Both the position numbers and the translations under genes were made by a program. Under the pieces are notes generated by a model. That model worked only from the letters and a program-made list of their open reading frames with translations. It searched no databases and was not told the origin of the DNA. This document shows, in pieces, positions 22,126 to 33,403 of a DNA stretch of 64,000 bases (position 1 is its first letter; the number at the start of each line of letters is the position of its first letter). Origin of the DNA: Haematobia irritans (lineage: Eukaryota > Arthropoda > Insecta > Diptera > Muscidae); NCBI RefSeq assembly GCF_050003625.1, contig NC_134398.1, forward strand, positions 57,621,641 to 57,685,640. Reading direction: 5' to 3'.

Positions 22126-23842
22126 CAGCGTTGCCAATTTAGCTCTTTTCCCGCTAGATTTGGCTTTTTTTTGAAAAGGTTTAGCGGGAAAAAAATGCAT
22201 TTAGCTTTTAGCTTTTTTTCTGGCTTTTTTTCATGACCCTTTTAGCTATTTTTGGCTTTTTTACTTTCGACATGTTTCTATTGAAATAAGGATAAAACTT
22301 CGTTTTTATCTAAGTCTTGCTGTCAGAATAAGGTTTTCCGCATATTTCAAAGCTCAATTGAAGCCTTAATAATTATTCCAGCCATTATGCGGGCATTTTT
22401 GCAGCAAATACACCTTGTTGTAAAGTTTTTTCCTCGTATTCATAAAAGTTATCGTAAACTTTAAATCTACTATTACCATACAAATTCCTTATATAAACTG
22501 TCAGTAAATTATTAGGAATAATAGCATTTGACTCGTTTATCCTTTTAATGTTATTATATTTAATACGTATTCTAAAGTTATTATGATATTACTAAATTAA
22601 AATAGTAGATGTGAATTGCTTTGTACACTGAAAAAATATTATCATGAGGCCAAAAGTTTCATGTCTTTAAAATATGAGCGCGAATTTTGGTTATAATAGC
22701 ATTTGTGAATTTCTCTTATATGTTATATACTGTTTTCCTTGTCCAAAAGCCGATAAAATGGTTTTGTCCTTATAGTTAAGTGATTCAACGTAAAAATGGG
22801 TATCTTTTCATGAAAGAAGGCTAGGGTCAATTTTAAAAAATTAAAATCTTAAATTAAAAAAATCTTAAAATTAATTAAATAGTCTTTAAATTTGTGGAGT
22901 TTTTGTAACTTGACCACAAACCAAAATAGCGTTCAAAAATAGAAGAGGTTTTTTTTAACATTTTATTTTAAAAACGTATACACAGAATAATTTCTACTTA
23001 AAGTCGAGTCTGAATTTGGAAATTTAAGTTGTCGTTAGCACGTTTTTAAAGCACTGTGATAGCTCATGAAGAAAAAGCTGAAAAAATGAATATATTCAAA
23101 TTTGACTCTGAATCAATACCAAAATCATTAGTGTACAAAATCTTTGGAACCGAACATAGAAATAATTAAGGAAATAAAGTTTTGAATGTTGTATTATTTT
23201 TTTAACATCAAAAAATGCAATAAAAAATTCGTAGTGATAGGATCAAAATAAATCTGCTATTTATTAGTGGAATGGATTTACATTTAACGAATAGGTTTGT
23301 ATGGGAAATTTTCGAATAAAAGTTATTCAGTATAAACTTGCAAGACAGTTAGAATGTGTTTTATTTTCTTGGGTAATATTAGAAGAAGTGTACACGTTCA
23401 CGAATTTATCATTAATTCAGTTAAAACGAAAGATATTGATATTTTCTAATGCAGTTCTATGTGACATTGGACTTATTGATGATTAACCAGCTGATAATTG
23501 CAAGTTTACCGGGAAAAAAGTTTTTACTAGGAAATATAAATGAAGGACTTCCAGTAAAAATTTGTGATAGTAATCAAAATGTATCGAGTACGCAAACAGA
23601 GCTAATATGACATAGATTTTCTTACAGTCTCACAGAAATGGAAATAAAATGAATACAATTAAAATAATATGCATTTTAAGTGAAATGAAGCCTTTAAGTT
23701 TGTTAAATTTCAATCAAAAATGTGACTTTTGATACAAAAAAATTTAGCTTTTTTTCTAGCTATTTTTAACATCTTTTAGCTTTTTTGGCTAGTTTTTTGG
23801 GCAAATCTAGCGGTTTTTGGTGAAACAATTCTGGCAACGCTG
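22126..23842. mobile_element. hAT-K1: non-autonomous hAT-type element
   Basis: Ends are CAGCGTTGCCAA and TTCTGGCAACGCTG, flanked by 8-bp duplications CTCCAGAG (22118-22125) and CTCCGGAG (23843-23850). The interrupted mini-me unit normally reads 'aggCTCCGGAGgtc', confirming the duplication. Subterminal regions are packed with TTTAGCTTTTT-type motifs and CCGCTAGATTTGG. The 1717-bp length includes a truncated C-family MITE (22626-23155). No transposase frame. K2 at 58104-59255 is a second copy. Confidence 0.9.
22626..23155 (-). mobile_element. MITE C4, truncated, inside hAT-K1
   Basis: After TA: CACTGAAAAAATATTATCATGAG. It continues through C-family landmarks to 'ccaaaatcattagtgtacaaaatctttggaaccgaacat', where the outer ~15 bp are gone. 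A C fragment occupies the corresponding place in hAT-K2, so it was probably part of K before K spread. Confidence 0.7.
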
Positions 23843-24581
23843 CTCCGGAGGTGAAATCTGGAGATCGGTTTATATGGGGGCTATATATAATTGTGAACCG
23901 ATATGGACCAATTTTTGAATGGTTGTTAGAGACCATATACTAACATCACGTACAAAGTTTCAACCGCATCGGATGAATTTTGTTCCTCTAAGAGGCTCCG
24001 GAGGTCAAATCTGTGGATCGGATTATATAAAGGCTATATATAATTATGGACCGATATGAACTGATTCTGGCATGGTTGTTAGAGACCATATACTAACACC
24101 ACGTACCAAATTTCAACCGGATCGGATAAAATTTTCTTCTCTTAGAGGCTCCGAAAGCCAAATTTGGGGATCGGTTTATATGGGGGCTATATATAATTAT
24201 GAACCGATGTGGACCAATTTTTGCATGGTTGTTAAAGACCATATACCAACATTATGTACCAAATTTCAGCCGCATCGGATGAAGTGTGCTTCTCTTTGAG
24301 GCTCCGCAACCCAAATCTGGGGATCGGTTTACATGGGGGCTATATATAATTATAGACCGATGTGGACTAATTTTCGCATGGTTGTTATAGATGATGTGCT
24401 GACACCATGTACCGAATTTCAGCTGGACCGGATGAAATTTGTTTCTCTTTGAGGCTCCGCAATCCAAAACTGTGTATCGGTTTATATGGGGGCTATATAT
24501 AATTATAGACCAATGTGGACCAATTTTTGGCTTCCGGAGACTATTGGGAAAGGCTCCCGGTTGTAAGTTGGTGCGTGATGT

Positions 24582-24807
24582 TAGGTTAGTTTATGTTATG
24601 TTAAGTATAGCGGCAGCCTCAGTTTTTAGGCTCACTTACACTATTAAGTCCAGTGGTGAACTTCTATCTTATCACTGAGTGCTACCTGTCTCCATGTTGA
24701 GCTCACCGACATGGGACCATGTTTTTATAGTTGAGTCCGAACGGCGTTCCACATTGCGGTGAAACAACTTGGAGAAGATTTGAAACACTCAGAAATATCA
24801 CCAGCAT
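24582..24807 (-). mobile_element. SINE J fragment (tRNA head missing)
   Basis: On the minus strand this is the body and tail of SINE J: 'ctggtgatatttctgagtgtttcaaa', 'ccgttcggactcaac', 'gaagttcaccactgg', ending in AACCTAAC-like sequence. It lacks the tRNA-like head and abuts TP2 at 24808. Compare the full copy at 34573-35420. Confidence 0.7.
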
Positions 24808-25090
24808 TACATCGAAAGAATTTCATTCGAAAAAAGAACGAAAATTTTCGTTAAAATTACGAAATTTGTCATTGTTTTACAACCAAAGAAACTTTTCATT
24901 AAAAGTATGAATTATTTCGTTGTTGTTACGAAGAAAAGTTCTTACAAATTTTTCGTAGTTTGTATGAAACAACTTCGTGAAAATTGTTTTCTTGCTAATT
25001 GCATTTTCCCTCACATTCTTAACACCTTTTCCTGAATACCAACAATGTAGAAGAAATTATACGATTTTATAAATGTAAAAATTTTTTTTA

Positions 25091-25167
25091 CCTTTCGTCT
25101 GGACGGTGAATCGAACCGCGGACCATGCACTTTGTAAGCCAACACACTAACCACTGAGCTATGTACC
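25091..25167 (-). other. tRNA-like module 2 of TP2
   Basis: Minus strand: GGTACATAGCTCAGTGGTTA (box A), central GGCTTACAAAG, GGTTCGATTCA (box B). Same as 8359-8434 with few changes. Confidence 0.6.
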
Positions 25168-25281
25168 TGTTATGGTCATCAATAGATAATTATCCATATA
25201 AGTTATATTTATATAGCATAGCTTGCGGCGCCTACGAACCGAATAAACAAAGTTTATTTAACAGAAACAAACATTTAGTTT

Positions 25282-25353
25282 GGCACCGTGGAGCAGTGGT
25301 TGCTACGTCTGACTTGCATGCCAAGGGTTGTGGGTTCGATCCCTGCTTCGACC
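25282..25353 (+). other. tRNA-like module 1 of TP2
   Basis: GGCACCGTGGAGCAGTGGTT, then CTTGCATG and GGGTTCGATCCC (box B). Head-to-head with the preceding module, as in TP1. Confidence 0.6.
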
Positions 25354-25687
25354 AAAGTTTTTTTTTGTTTTTTTTTACATATATTCCAGATATGTTCGGA
25401 AGATTCCGAAAAAATGTTGAACATTACATTGTCCTATATTAAATTTTGAACTGTAAAATGTGTCTTATTAAAGACCTAAAGTCAGAAAAGAACAGTGTTT
25501 GATATAAACGAAATGGACTGTGTTGTGGTTTCAAAAATAACTTTTTTTATTGAAAAAATAAAAATTTTGTAACAAACGAATTTTTTTGGTGATAAAATTT
25601 TAAAATTTTCGAAGCAATTCAAAAAAACTCTAACAAAAAAAAACGTTTTCGGTACACGTTTTCCAAACTTTTTTTTCTTTGTGTGTA

Positions 25688-27003
25688 CATTACATCTTAA
25701 GTTTTGAATAACGTTTAGTTTGATTGCTTCACGTTTATTCACCCAATGAGAAGTAGCATAGACATGCATAAAAAAATTGAATAAAGGAATACACTCAAGC
25801 ACATTATCAAAGAAAATTTTGTGTCGCGAACCGAAATTTTTCAACTTCAATTAATCTTCTTCGTTATTTCAAAAAAAATGTTTCGTACTTTTCATGAAGA
25901 AATGTTAATGCAGAATGTTTCGTAAAATCGTAAATTAACCGCCGTAATACTTCCGATATTTGTTTCTTATGCGTCGTACCGATTATATTCCCCCATTACC
26001 GCTTTGGCAAGTCGCAAGAACTTCTTATCACGAAAAAGATAGAGATACCCTAGGACTTGCAATTTCCATTTTATCTTCCTAATAAGGAAAACTTTAATGC
26101 AATTTCTTGTTTTGATTGGATCGTGGGACATTTTTAATTTTAATTAAGTATTACTAAGGGCCTGTTCGAAACCGAAACTCTTTACAATGGTGAGATATCA
26201 ATTTACTTTGGTGAAAAACAATTGTTTGTCAAGCCTAGTGATGTTGTAAATATCAAGAATTTTCAACAAAAGTCAAATTTCTTACTAGCCCCGTGGTCTA
26301 GTGAAATTATACTCACCTCGATTTACGTCAAATTATTACCAAGCCCTATAGACTGCAAGCCCTATAGACTGCAAGATGGTTCCTCATCAGCATCCTCCAC
26401 TTGCAGCAAAACTATCAACCATTATCAGAATATATTCGGGTAGTTCACTAAACCCAAAATGAACTACACTTGAACCTCCCGACAAAAGGTTTTTGATAGT
26501 CGGCTATTGCCTAAGCAAATTTGCAAGAATATATCTTTTCCGATTTTGTCAAAACTACACTGCAAGAATGAAAAATTTGGTACATCCCACATACCAATAG
26601 TACATTTCTACTATAATGGCTAATTTGGTATAATTTGCAGAACGTCAAAAGTTTATTCAATGACATGAGTTATCCTGTTTATTTGTTATAAAGTAGAATG
26701 CCTCTTTTGTAAACCGAATTGATGGTTAGGAATGATAGTTATGCTTAAAAAATGGGTTTTATCGTTTGTATACAATTTTTTCGAATAGTTTTTCAATTAG
26801 TGGTAATACAAATTTGGGCCGTTAAGAGTTAGCTTCATAAGGATCCTTCCCAGGCTGGGGAATCAGTACAACTCTATCCAGAATAATGAAATGAATTGTA
26901 GTCGAATTCATGAATTGAATTTGTTAATAAGTTTTACTATCGTTTAATTGATTGATACTGTGTAGGTTTAAGATTAAGATAGCCACTTTAACGGCAGTCT
27001 GTT
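25688..27003. other. Unassigned 1.3-kb interval
   Basis: No repeats shared with the rest of the window were recognised, apart from a short direct duplication of 'agccctatagactgca' near 26342-26373. A lone box A-like GTGGTCTAGTGA (26291-26302) has no box B. It may be unique host DNA; no coding exon could be supported. Confidence 0.35.
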
Positions 27004-28424
27004 CCCAATAAACACAGGATGAGCGTTTTTCAAATGCAACAACTTTTCAGTTTGAGGGTAAATATAATTTTCAACATAAATTCAACTTGACTTGAAATAG
27101 CTCATCTTCAATATATCTTCAAATTGTTTGCGAATTACTTCCAATTTGCCAAAATGTTGACGAAATCTTTGAAAAGGTGTTGAAGATAATATGAGAAAAC
27201 TTTGACAAAACACTACCCTAAAATGCAACGAAAAAACCATGTGGTTTTCAATACTTATTTGTGCAACGAAGTTCGTGATCAATTGCAATAAATAAAAAAA
27301 AAATGGAAAATTTTCGACAAATAACAAAATAGTTTATAAAAATAGGTAAGTGAAAAAAAAAATTAAATAAAACTTTAGGGAAGTCACTAAATGTATATCT
27401 CTTTGCAGAAAACTAAAACTATGGATTCTAGGTTCTTGAAAACATTAAACAGCTGACCGATGAAAAAATTGTGGACAATTAACTGGAACTGCTTCAAATA
27501 GTTTATAATAATTGGTACGTCAATATGAAAAATTAAATAAACACTTTAGAGAAGTCACTAATTTTAAATCTCTTTGCAGAAAACTAACATCTTTGGATGC
27601 TACATTCTTGCAAACATTAAGAAGCTGAGCAATGAAAAATGAGTGGCTTATCAACAAAAAAAAGTTTCCAGAAACATTACAAGTGCAACCCATTAAAATT
27701 GTTAAAAACAACAAATTGTTGAATCTTGATGAAAATGTGCATCACATCGTCAGTTTAATTCATATGCTATTATCAGTTTAAAATGGATATTTTGTGAATT
27801 CCTTCTGCTGGAAATCAATTCTAACACGCGGTCCAGTACGTTCCTAATTTCAAATTGCCCGCATGTTAATAAATTTTAATGCTGTTTTATGACACCAAAA
27901 GGAAGGAAATCGAATTATCAATGCAAAAGTGTTTACTAATAATGTTTAAGATATTTAAAGTTTTGTTGTTTTTTTTTTTTTTTTGTTCTTATTTGTTGAT
28001 ATGTTTAATAAGATTATTATTTATCAATTGGTATTGTAGTGTATTATTATATATTTTATTTTGCCGAAAATCAATAAATTATACAAAATTCATAGAATTT
28101 TGGCTTTGACTTTCAATTTGAAGTGGGGATATCATTCATACAAATCTAGGTTGAAAAGTATTTGCAACGATGTTAATTTTGAATTTGACACGCATCGAAA
28201 ATTGTTTGACAAATTATTGAGTAGGGATGCATTTCAATTTGAGGATAACAATTGAGATATTATTGCTAATGTGTTGAATTTCACTGTTGAGGGTAATGTC
28301 TGTTTTTTGTTTAGAACGCGATTTTCTCAACAATTTCTCAACTTGAATATTACCCTAATCCTTTGAAAAAAGGTTTGAAAAATTATTGAAATTTAGCATT
28401 TTTCAAACGTTTGTGTTTATTGGG
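27004..28424. mobile_element. Z: element with CCCAATAAACACA termini
   Basis: Perfect 13-bp inverted ends: CCCAATAAACACA at 27004-27016 and its complement at 28412-28424. Subterminal GAGCGTTTTTCAAATG / AGCATTTTTCAAACG also match in inverse. The target duplication is unclear (TGTT on the left; TTGTT on the right). A 171-bp step repeats an intron-like block (GTAAGT or GTACGT to CTCTTTGCAG) followed by 'aaaactaa...aacattaa.cagctga.c.atgaaaaa'. No transposase was recognised, so the superfamily is open. Confidence 0.65.
27345..27580 (+). repeat. Duplicated intron-like segment within Z
   Basis: Block 1 runs from GGTAAGTG near 27344 to CTTTGCAG at 27401-27408; block 2 from GGTACGTC near 27514 to CTTTGCAG at 27572-27579. 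Both share 'ttaaataaa.actttag.gaagtcacta' and are followed by related 'exon' sequence. This suggests a duplicated small intron plus exon, possibly a relic of a spliced gene. Confidence 0.5.
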
Positions 28425-29675
28425 TTGTTTCAGCCTCACTTAGACAATTCTGCCCATTGCGAAAATTCAGTCTCCATTGTCAGCGATTCGGCGCCAATTG
28501 TGATTAGAGCAAAATTTTGGCTCCTCTCTTTATAAGTTGCTAAATAAAGTCTTTTCATTTTCCCCTTGATGATTTATCTGATGATTAACCCACTGTCTTT
28601 GTCTGTTGCTTTATTCTAATAAAAATATCTTGTAAGGAGTCCTTTCTAAGGGTATATACAACTGACTGGTTGACGTTGTCATCCTCACAGGCAAATATAT
28701 GACTTTATACACAGAATGTAGTCCAATCGACAGGTAACAACTGCTATTCTCACAACACTTGGCGCCTTTTGCCACTTTGTTGACAGTCCTCGTAAAAAAT
28801 TATTGTGTGTACAATTTTAAATGACATCACGCGTTAAGAAACCTTTTTGTGCAGAGATTTCTATGTGTTTTTTTCTCGATATTCCACCTCCTTGGCATAG
28901 TGCAAGATATGGCAAATATGGAGAGTTGAGGCAAGGTAAAGAAAAAAAAAAAAACACGTAACTAAATGAAAGGAATTGTCAAATCAAATCAATTTGTGTT
29001 ATCAACAGAAGGATAAACATCAATATGTTGTCAAGAATTTCGACATTTTGGGGTTGTATCATTCAAAGCGAGGTCTTATACGTGCATCTGTACCGAAGAG
29101 TGTTCAATAAGTGGAGCTTGTTCTTGTGGGGGAGTATATCGAGAGTACCGTGCAACACTTTTGTATTCCCATTCGTTTGTCCAATTTCCTTCCATCGATA
29201 TATATGTCACGTAAAGTACCAATAAGTGTTAAATGCCTCGGTATTACATATACTACATCGTATTATGGAATGGGGTGACACTGAAGCGGAAAGACAAAAA
29301 AGGGGCGCGCCTCTGCTAGAAGGTGCAAACAACAAAGTGAATGTTGTCGGTACATTTGCGATATTTAATAAAATGTAAAACGTAAAGATATTTGCTCTGT
29401 GAGAATTATTTTTACATAATAAAGTCATAACAAATAGAAACGCGATTTGTTTGTAAATTGTAAAAGGCTGACGTTTGAAATTTGAATTCAAATAGAAGAT
29501 GCTGCTAATAAAGTACTTACTACATATAAAAAGGTGGGGAAAATCAAATATAATACATGAACTATGAAAGAATCTCCGTGACTGGATTTTTTGAAGTTTT
29601 TTCAACTTCATAGCTGATGTTGACTTCGGCAACGTTAGGTTAGGTTGACGTGGCAGCATATTAAGCCAAGTTCAC
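28425..29675. other. Unassigned 1.25-kb interval
   Basis: The composition is less AT-skewed than the flanks, and no internal relatives are seen, except GGTTAGGTTGACGTGGCAGC at 29638-29657, reminiscent of a SINE J tail. Frames up to 150 codons (29659-29207, minus) show no recognisable domain. Possibly host intergenic DNA. Confidence 0.3.
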
Positions 29676-29677
29676 TA

Positions 29678-30161
29678 ACACGGACGAAAAATACTGTTTT
29701 TCATATGTTTGGTTGTAAAAATTATATGTTTGGTACTCAAATTTTTAACAAAATATTTTTAAGTGCAAGCATATAATGTTCATAAACTAGCATAACATGT
29801 TTGGGATATATATGTTAATATGTTATGTTTGGGACATAAAATGTTTGTAAATATAATATGCTTGGATGAAAACATACATTAACTTAGAAATAGCCTATAA
29901 ACATATATTTGTTTAGAAAGAGAGACCTAAAGCGTATGCTGCAAGTAAAATAATGGAAGTAACCAATTGGCGCCTTAAAATATATCCACACAAAGAAAAT
30001 TTCATTAAAATTTTTTACTACCAGTGTATGCCCTAAGGTGAAACATAATATGTTTGTACAATAAAAACAATATTTTGTTTGGACTAATCCTGAAAATATA
30101 TATGCTTGAAGCAAAATGTGTTGGGGGTATATGTTACAGACGCAATTTTTTTTTGAGGGGG
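29678..30161 (-). mobile_element. CP4: CATATG MITE, inverted
   Basis: Begins ACACGGACGAAAAATACTGT after a TA and ends CGCAATTTTTTTTTGAGGGGG before TA (30162-30163). It has the same body as CP3, including 'caagtaaaataatggaagtaaccaattggcgcc'. 484 bp, no coding capacity. Confidence 0.75.
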
Positions 30162-30293
30162 TAGAAAAATTGTTCATTATTTTTTTTCGTCTGATCTGTT
30201 TGTATCAAAGACAATATACGTAGGAAGATGGGAAATTGGCATGCGTCACACCAAATGTTGAATTGACGGTGTTAGTTCCATACATGTTTGTAT

Positions 30294-31592
30294 TTTTATA
30301 CCCTCCACCAAAGGATGGGGGTATATTAACTTTGTCATTCCGTTTGTGGCACATCGAAATATTGCTCTAAGACCCCATAAAGTATATATATTCTGGGTCG
30401 TGGTGAAATTCTGAGTCGATCTGAGCATGTCCGTCCGTCCGTCTGTTGAAATCACGCTAACTTCCTAACGAAACAAGCTATCGACTTGAAACTTGGCGCA
30501 AGTAGTTGTTATTGATGTCGGTCGGATGGTATTGCAAGTGGGCCATATCGGTCCACTTTTACGTATAGCCCCCATATAAACGGACCCCCAAATTTGGCTT
30601 GCGGAGCCTCTAAGAGAAGCAAATTTCATCCGATCCGGCTGAAATTTGGTACATGGTGTAAGTATATGGTCTGTAACAACTATGCAAACATTGGTCCACA
30701 TCGGTCAATAATTATATATAGCCCCCATGTAAACCGATCCTCCGATTTGGTTTGCGGAGCCTCTAAGATATGCAAATTTCGTCCGAACCGGCTGAAATTT
30801 GGTACATGGTGTTAGTATATGGTCTCTACAGACCATGCAAAAAATAGTCCACATCGGTCCAGAATTATATATAGCCCCCACATAAACCGATCACCAAATT
30901 TGACCTCCGGAGCCTCTTGGAAGAGCAAAATTCATCCGATTAGGTTGAAATTTGGTACGTGGTGTTAATATATGCCCTCAAACACCCATGCAAAAATTGG
31001 TCAAAATCGGTCCATAATTATATATAGCCCCCATATAAACTGATCCCCAGATTTGACCTCCGATGCCTTTTGGAGAAGCAAAATTCATCCGATCTGGTTG
31101 AAATTTAGTACGTGGTGGTAGTATATGATATTTAACAGCCATACCAAAAGTGGTTCATATCAGTCCATAATCATATATAGCCCCCATATAAACCGATACC
31201 GCTATTTGGTTTTGGAGCCTCTTGGAAGAGCAAATTTCATCCGAGTCAGTTGAAATTTGGTACATTGTGCTAGTATATGGCCGTTAACAACGATGCCTAA
31301 CTAGGTCCATATCGGTCTATAGTTATATATAGCCCTCAGATAAATAGATCCCCAATCACACAAAAATTATTTTTTGTATATAGCCCCCATATAAGCGACC
31401 CCCATATTTCAATTCTGGCCTCTACCACGTCTCTCACAATTTAAAAAACGATGTTAAGAAGTTTTAAGATACCACAACCCAAGTAATTCGATTGTGGATG
31501 ACAGCCTTTCGTAGAAGTTTCTACACAATCCATGGTGGAGGGTACATAAGATTCGGCCTGGCCGAACTTACGGCCGAATATACTTGTTTTTT
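30294..31592 (-). mobile_element. MM-L6: mini-me-like repeat inside hAT-T1
   Basis: A complete minus-strand copy: terminal hairpin TATACCCTCCACC..GGGGGTATA, TATATATA (30381-30390), core, a short (GTCY)n (30429-30445), about five degenerate 153-bp units, no 29-bp array, and the 'aagattcggcctggccgaacttacggccg' end. The T2 body supplies the empty site. Loss of the minisatellite distinguishes it from MM-L1/L2. Confidence 0.8.
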
Positions 31593-31791
31593 TATTTGTT
31601 TTCCGTTTTTATTTTTTAAATGAAAAACTTAATTTTCTTAATGAAACAATGTTAAATTTTAAGCAACAACAAAACAATTACATTTTCCCCTTTATGGAAA
31701 TTTATTTCCTGTACTTAATTTCTTTTTATTTGCATTTTAATGCTATGTCAATAACTGTCATATACGTGTTTGGTTCGATAAACGAAAAGTA

Positions 31792-32295
31792 CACCGAAAT
31801 AAAAGTGAACTGTTTTATAGGAAGAACGAACTGCCTCGCACGAAAATTGAACTATATTTTACTCCACATTCTGAGATTTCCACAAAGCGTTGTTAAAACC
31901 TGGAAATTTTAATGCCCTGTTGTACTTTTTAACTGCAGTTCACGAAATTACATCGTCTCATAAAAGAAAAAAATAACTAAAAGTAAAGAAGAAAATCATT
32001 GGCGCCAAATCATGACCATTTTAACCATACAGTAGTTCATTCTTACTATTTTTGGGAATCGTACGAAAATCTTTTTTTTGCTTTAGTTCATATTGAACTT
32101 ATGTGTACGGTCATTGAACTTTATACTCACATTTAGTTCATAATTTTTTTGAGACATACTTAAAAAAATAAGATTTCATTAAGTTGTGGAAAATTTCGAT
32201 AAAAATAATAAAATTTAACTACAAGCAAATAAATTTTTTCCAATAAAAATATGTTAAATTTAGCGTTAGTTTAACTACGGAAATTTTTTTCTGTG
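31792..32295 (+). mobile_element. MITE D2
   Basis: CACCGAAATAAAAGTGAACT to TTTTTTTCTGTG with TA at 31790-31791 and 32296-32297. 504 bp, same body as D1 and D3. T2 lacks it, showing insertion into T1 after the two T elements separated. Confidence 0.85.
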
Positions 32296-32404
32296 TATGG
32301 ACCTAACACCGTAAATGGTTTGATGTTCCCAGTAGCCAATTTCCCATCTTCCTACGTGTATTGTCTTTGGTTTGTATACAAACTCTTAATAGTTGGCTTA
32401 ACAC

Positions 32405-32722
32405 CAAAGACAATACTTTAGAAGATGGGAAATTGGCTTGCATCGTACCAAATGTTGCATTGACGGCGCTAGGTCCATACATTTTTTTTTTAATTTTTTT
32501 ATTTATATTTTTTTAAACCAAAAACTTAATTTTTTGAATTGAACAATGTTAAATTTTAAGCAAAAAATTAAAAATTATATTTTCCCGTTTATTCCAAGAT
32601 ATTTTTATTTGCATTTTAATGTGTCGAACCAAACACGTAAACGACAAGTAGGGACTTAGCGCGGTCAATGGTTTGATGTTCTCAGCAGCCAATGTTCCAT
32701 CTTCTAAAGTGTATTGTCTTTG
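32405..32722. mobile_element. hAT-T2: compact hAT-type MITE
   Basis: Ends are CAAAGACAATACTTTAGAAG and its imperfect complement, with 8-bp duplication CTTAACAC (32397-32404) / CTTAATAC (32723-32730). 318 bp, lying 35 bp from T1 in the same arrangement. This is the uninterrupted version of T1. Confidence 0.85.
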
Positions 32723-32730
32723 CTTAATAC

Positions 32731-33157
32731 CATTTACCAAATTTTAACCGGATCGTGTTACTAGTAAAGTCGATAGAAAATTGTAAAAGTTAAATGCAAT
32801 TAAAATAAAGTTCCTGGATTTATTTGAAATGAATTGAAAAGTTATTGTTTTATTTTCGGACATTTTTGCGTTAAAGAGTGTATTATCTGTGAGACTGTGT
32901 TTTGGTAAGTTCCCACTTTGCTCCAACGAGGATTCCAGTGATTATAGTCGCAACACCAAATACATTGGGAAAGTGAACAGAATTAAAATATTTTACCAAA
33001 TTCAAATTTTTGGCAGAAAAGAAAAAAAAAACAAAAAAAAAAAACTATGATAAATTTTACATTTGTAAACGATAAAGCCCGTTTTGTGAAAGCCAGTCTT
33101 GAAACAAAAGACATAAGCTGACAATGAGGCATTAACGGAATTGGTTAGTATATGCCT
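32731..33157. other. Unassigned AT-rich stretch
   Basis: No gene or shared repeat recognised; an A-rich run at 33018-33045. Confidence 0.35.
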
Positions 33158-33403
33158 TTAACATATACTCCCAAACACATTTTGCTTCAAGCATATATAC
33201 TTTCTGGATTGGTCCAAACAAAATATTGTTTGTATTGTTCAAATATATTATGTTTCACCTTAGGCATACACTCGTAGAAACAACTATTAATGAAATTTTC
33301 TTTGTGTGTATATATTTTAAAGGCGCCAATTGGTTACTTCCATATTTTTACTTGCAGCATAATCTCTCGGTCAATTTTTCTAAACACTTACATATATGTT
33401 TAT

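Larger units (their letters stand above)
20612..24545 (+). mobile_element. MM-L5: mini-me-like copy split by C3, an R-type MITE and hAT-K1
   Basis: Starts 'aagtatatacggccgtaagtttgacc', is cut by C3 exactly at 'cttatgTAccctccacc', resumes to about 21480, is cut by an R-type MITE, resumes at about 21838 ('cagaattgaaatatgggggtc'), and is cut again by hAT-K1 at 22126. It ends with five 153-bp-type units (23843-24545). The (GTCY) end is missing: after 24530 it passes into a truncated SINE. Confidence 0.75.
24810..25685 (-). mobile_element. TP2: tRNA-pair MITE, inverted
   Basis: The right boundary reads TTTCTTTGTGTG-TA (TA at 25686-25687). The left boundary is CATCGAAAGAATTTC after TA at 24808-24809. 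The left 170 bp differ from TP1 and are a run of TTCG/GAAA-rich segments, while the rest matches TP1 closely. Both tRNA-like modules are present (25091-25167 minus, 25282-25353 plus). Length 876 bp. Confidence 0.75.
30206..32369. mobile_element. hAT-T1: hAT-type element holding MM-L6 and D2
   Basis: Inverted ends of about 35 bp: CAAAGACAATATACGTAGGA (30206) and its complement ending 32369, flanked by a perfect 8-bp duplication GTTTGTAT (30198-30205, 32370-32377). Without its two insertions it is about 0.36 kb, close to T2 (318 bp). The body shares 'aacaatgttaaattttaagca' and 'tttatttgcattttaatg' with T2. No coding capacity. Confidence 0.85.

Noticed and set aside
26289..26312. Box A-like GTGGTCTAGTGA as a tRNA gene
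   Set aside because: No box B or cloverleaf downstream.
26569..26963. Possible TA-flanked MITE starting CACTGCAAGAATG
   Set aside because: Only the first three bases are inverted at the proposed right end, and no second copy is present.
29207..29659. 150-codon minus-strand frame
   Set aside because: No recognised motif; composition does not distinguish it from chance in this AT-rich stretch.
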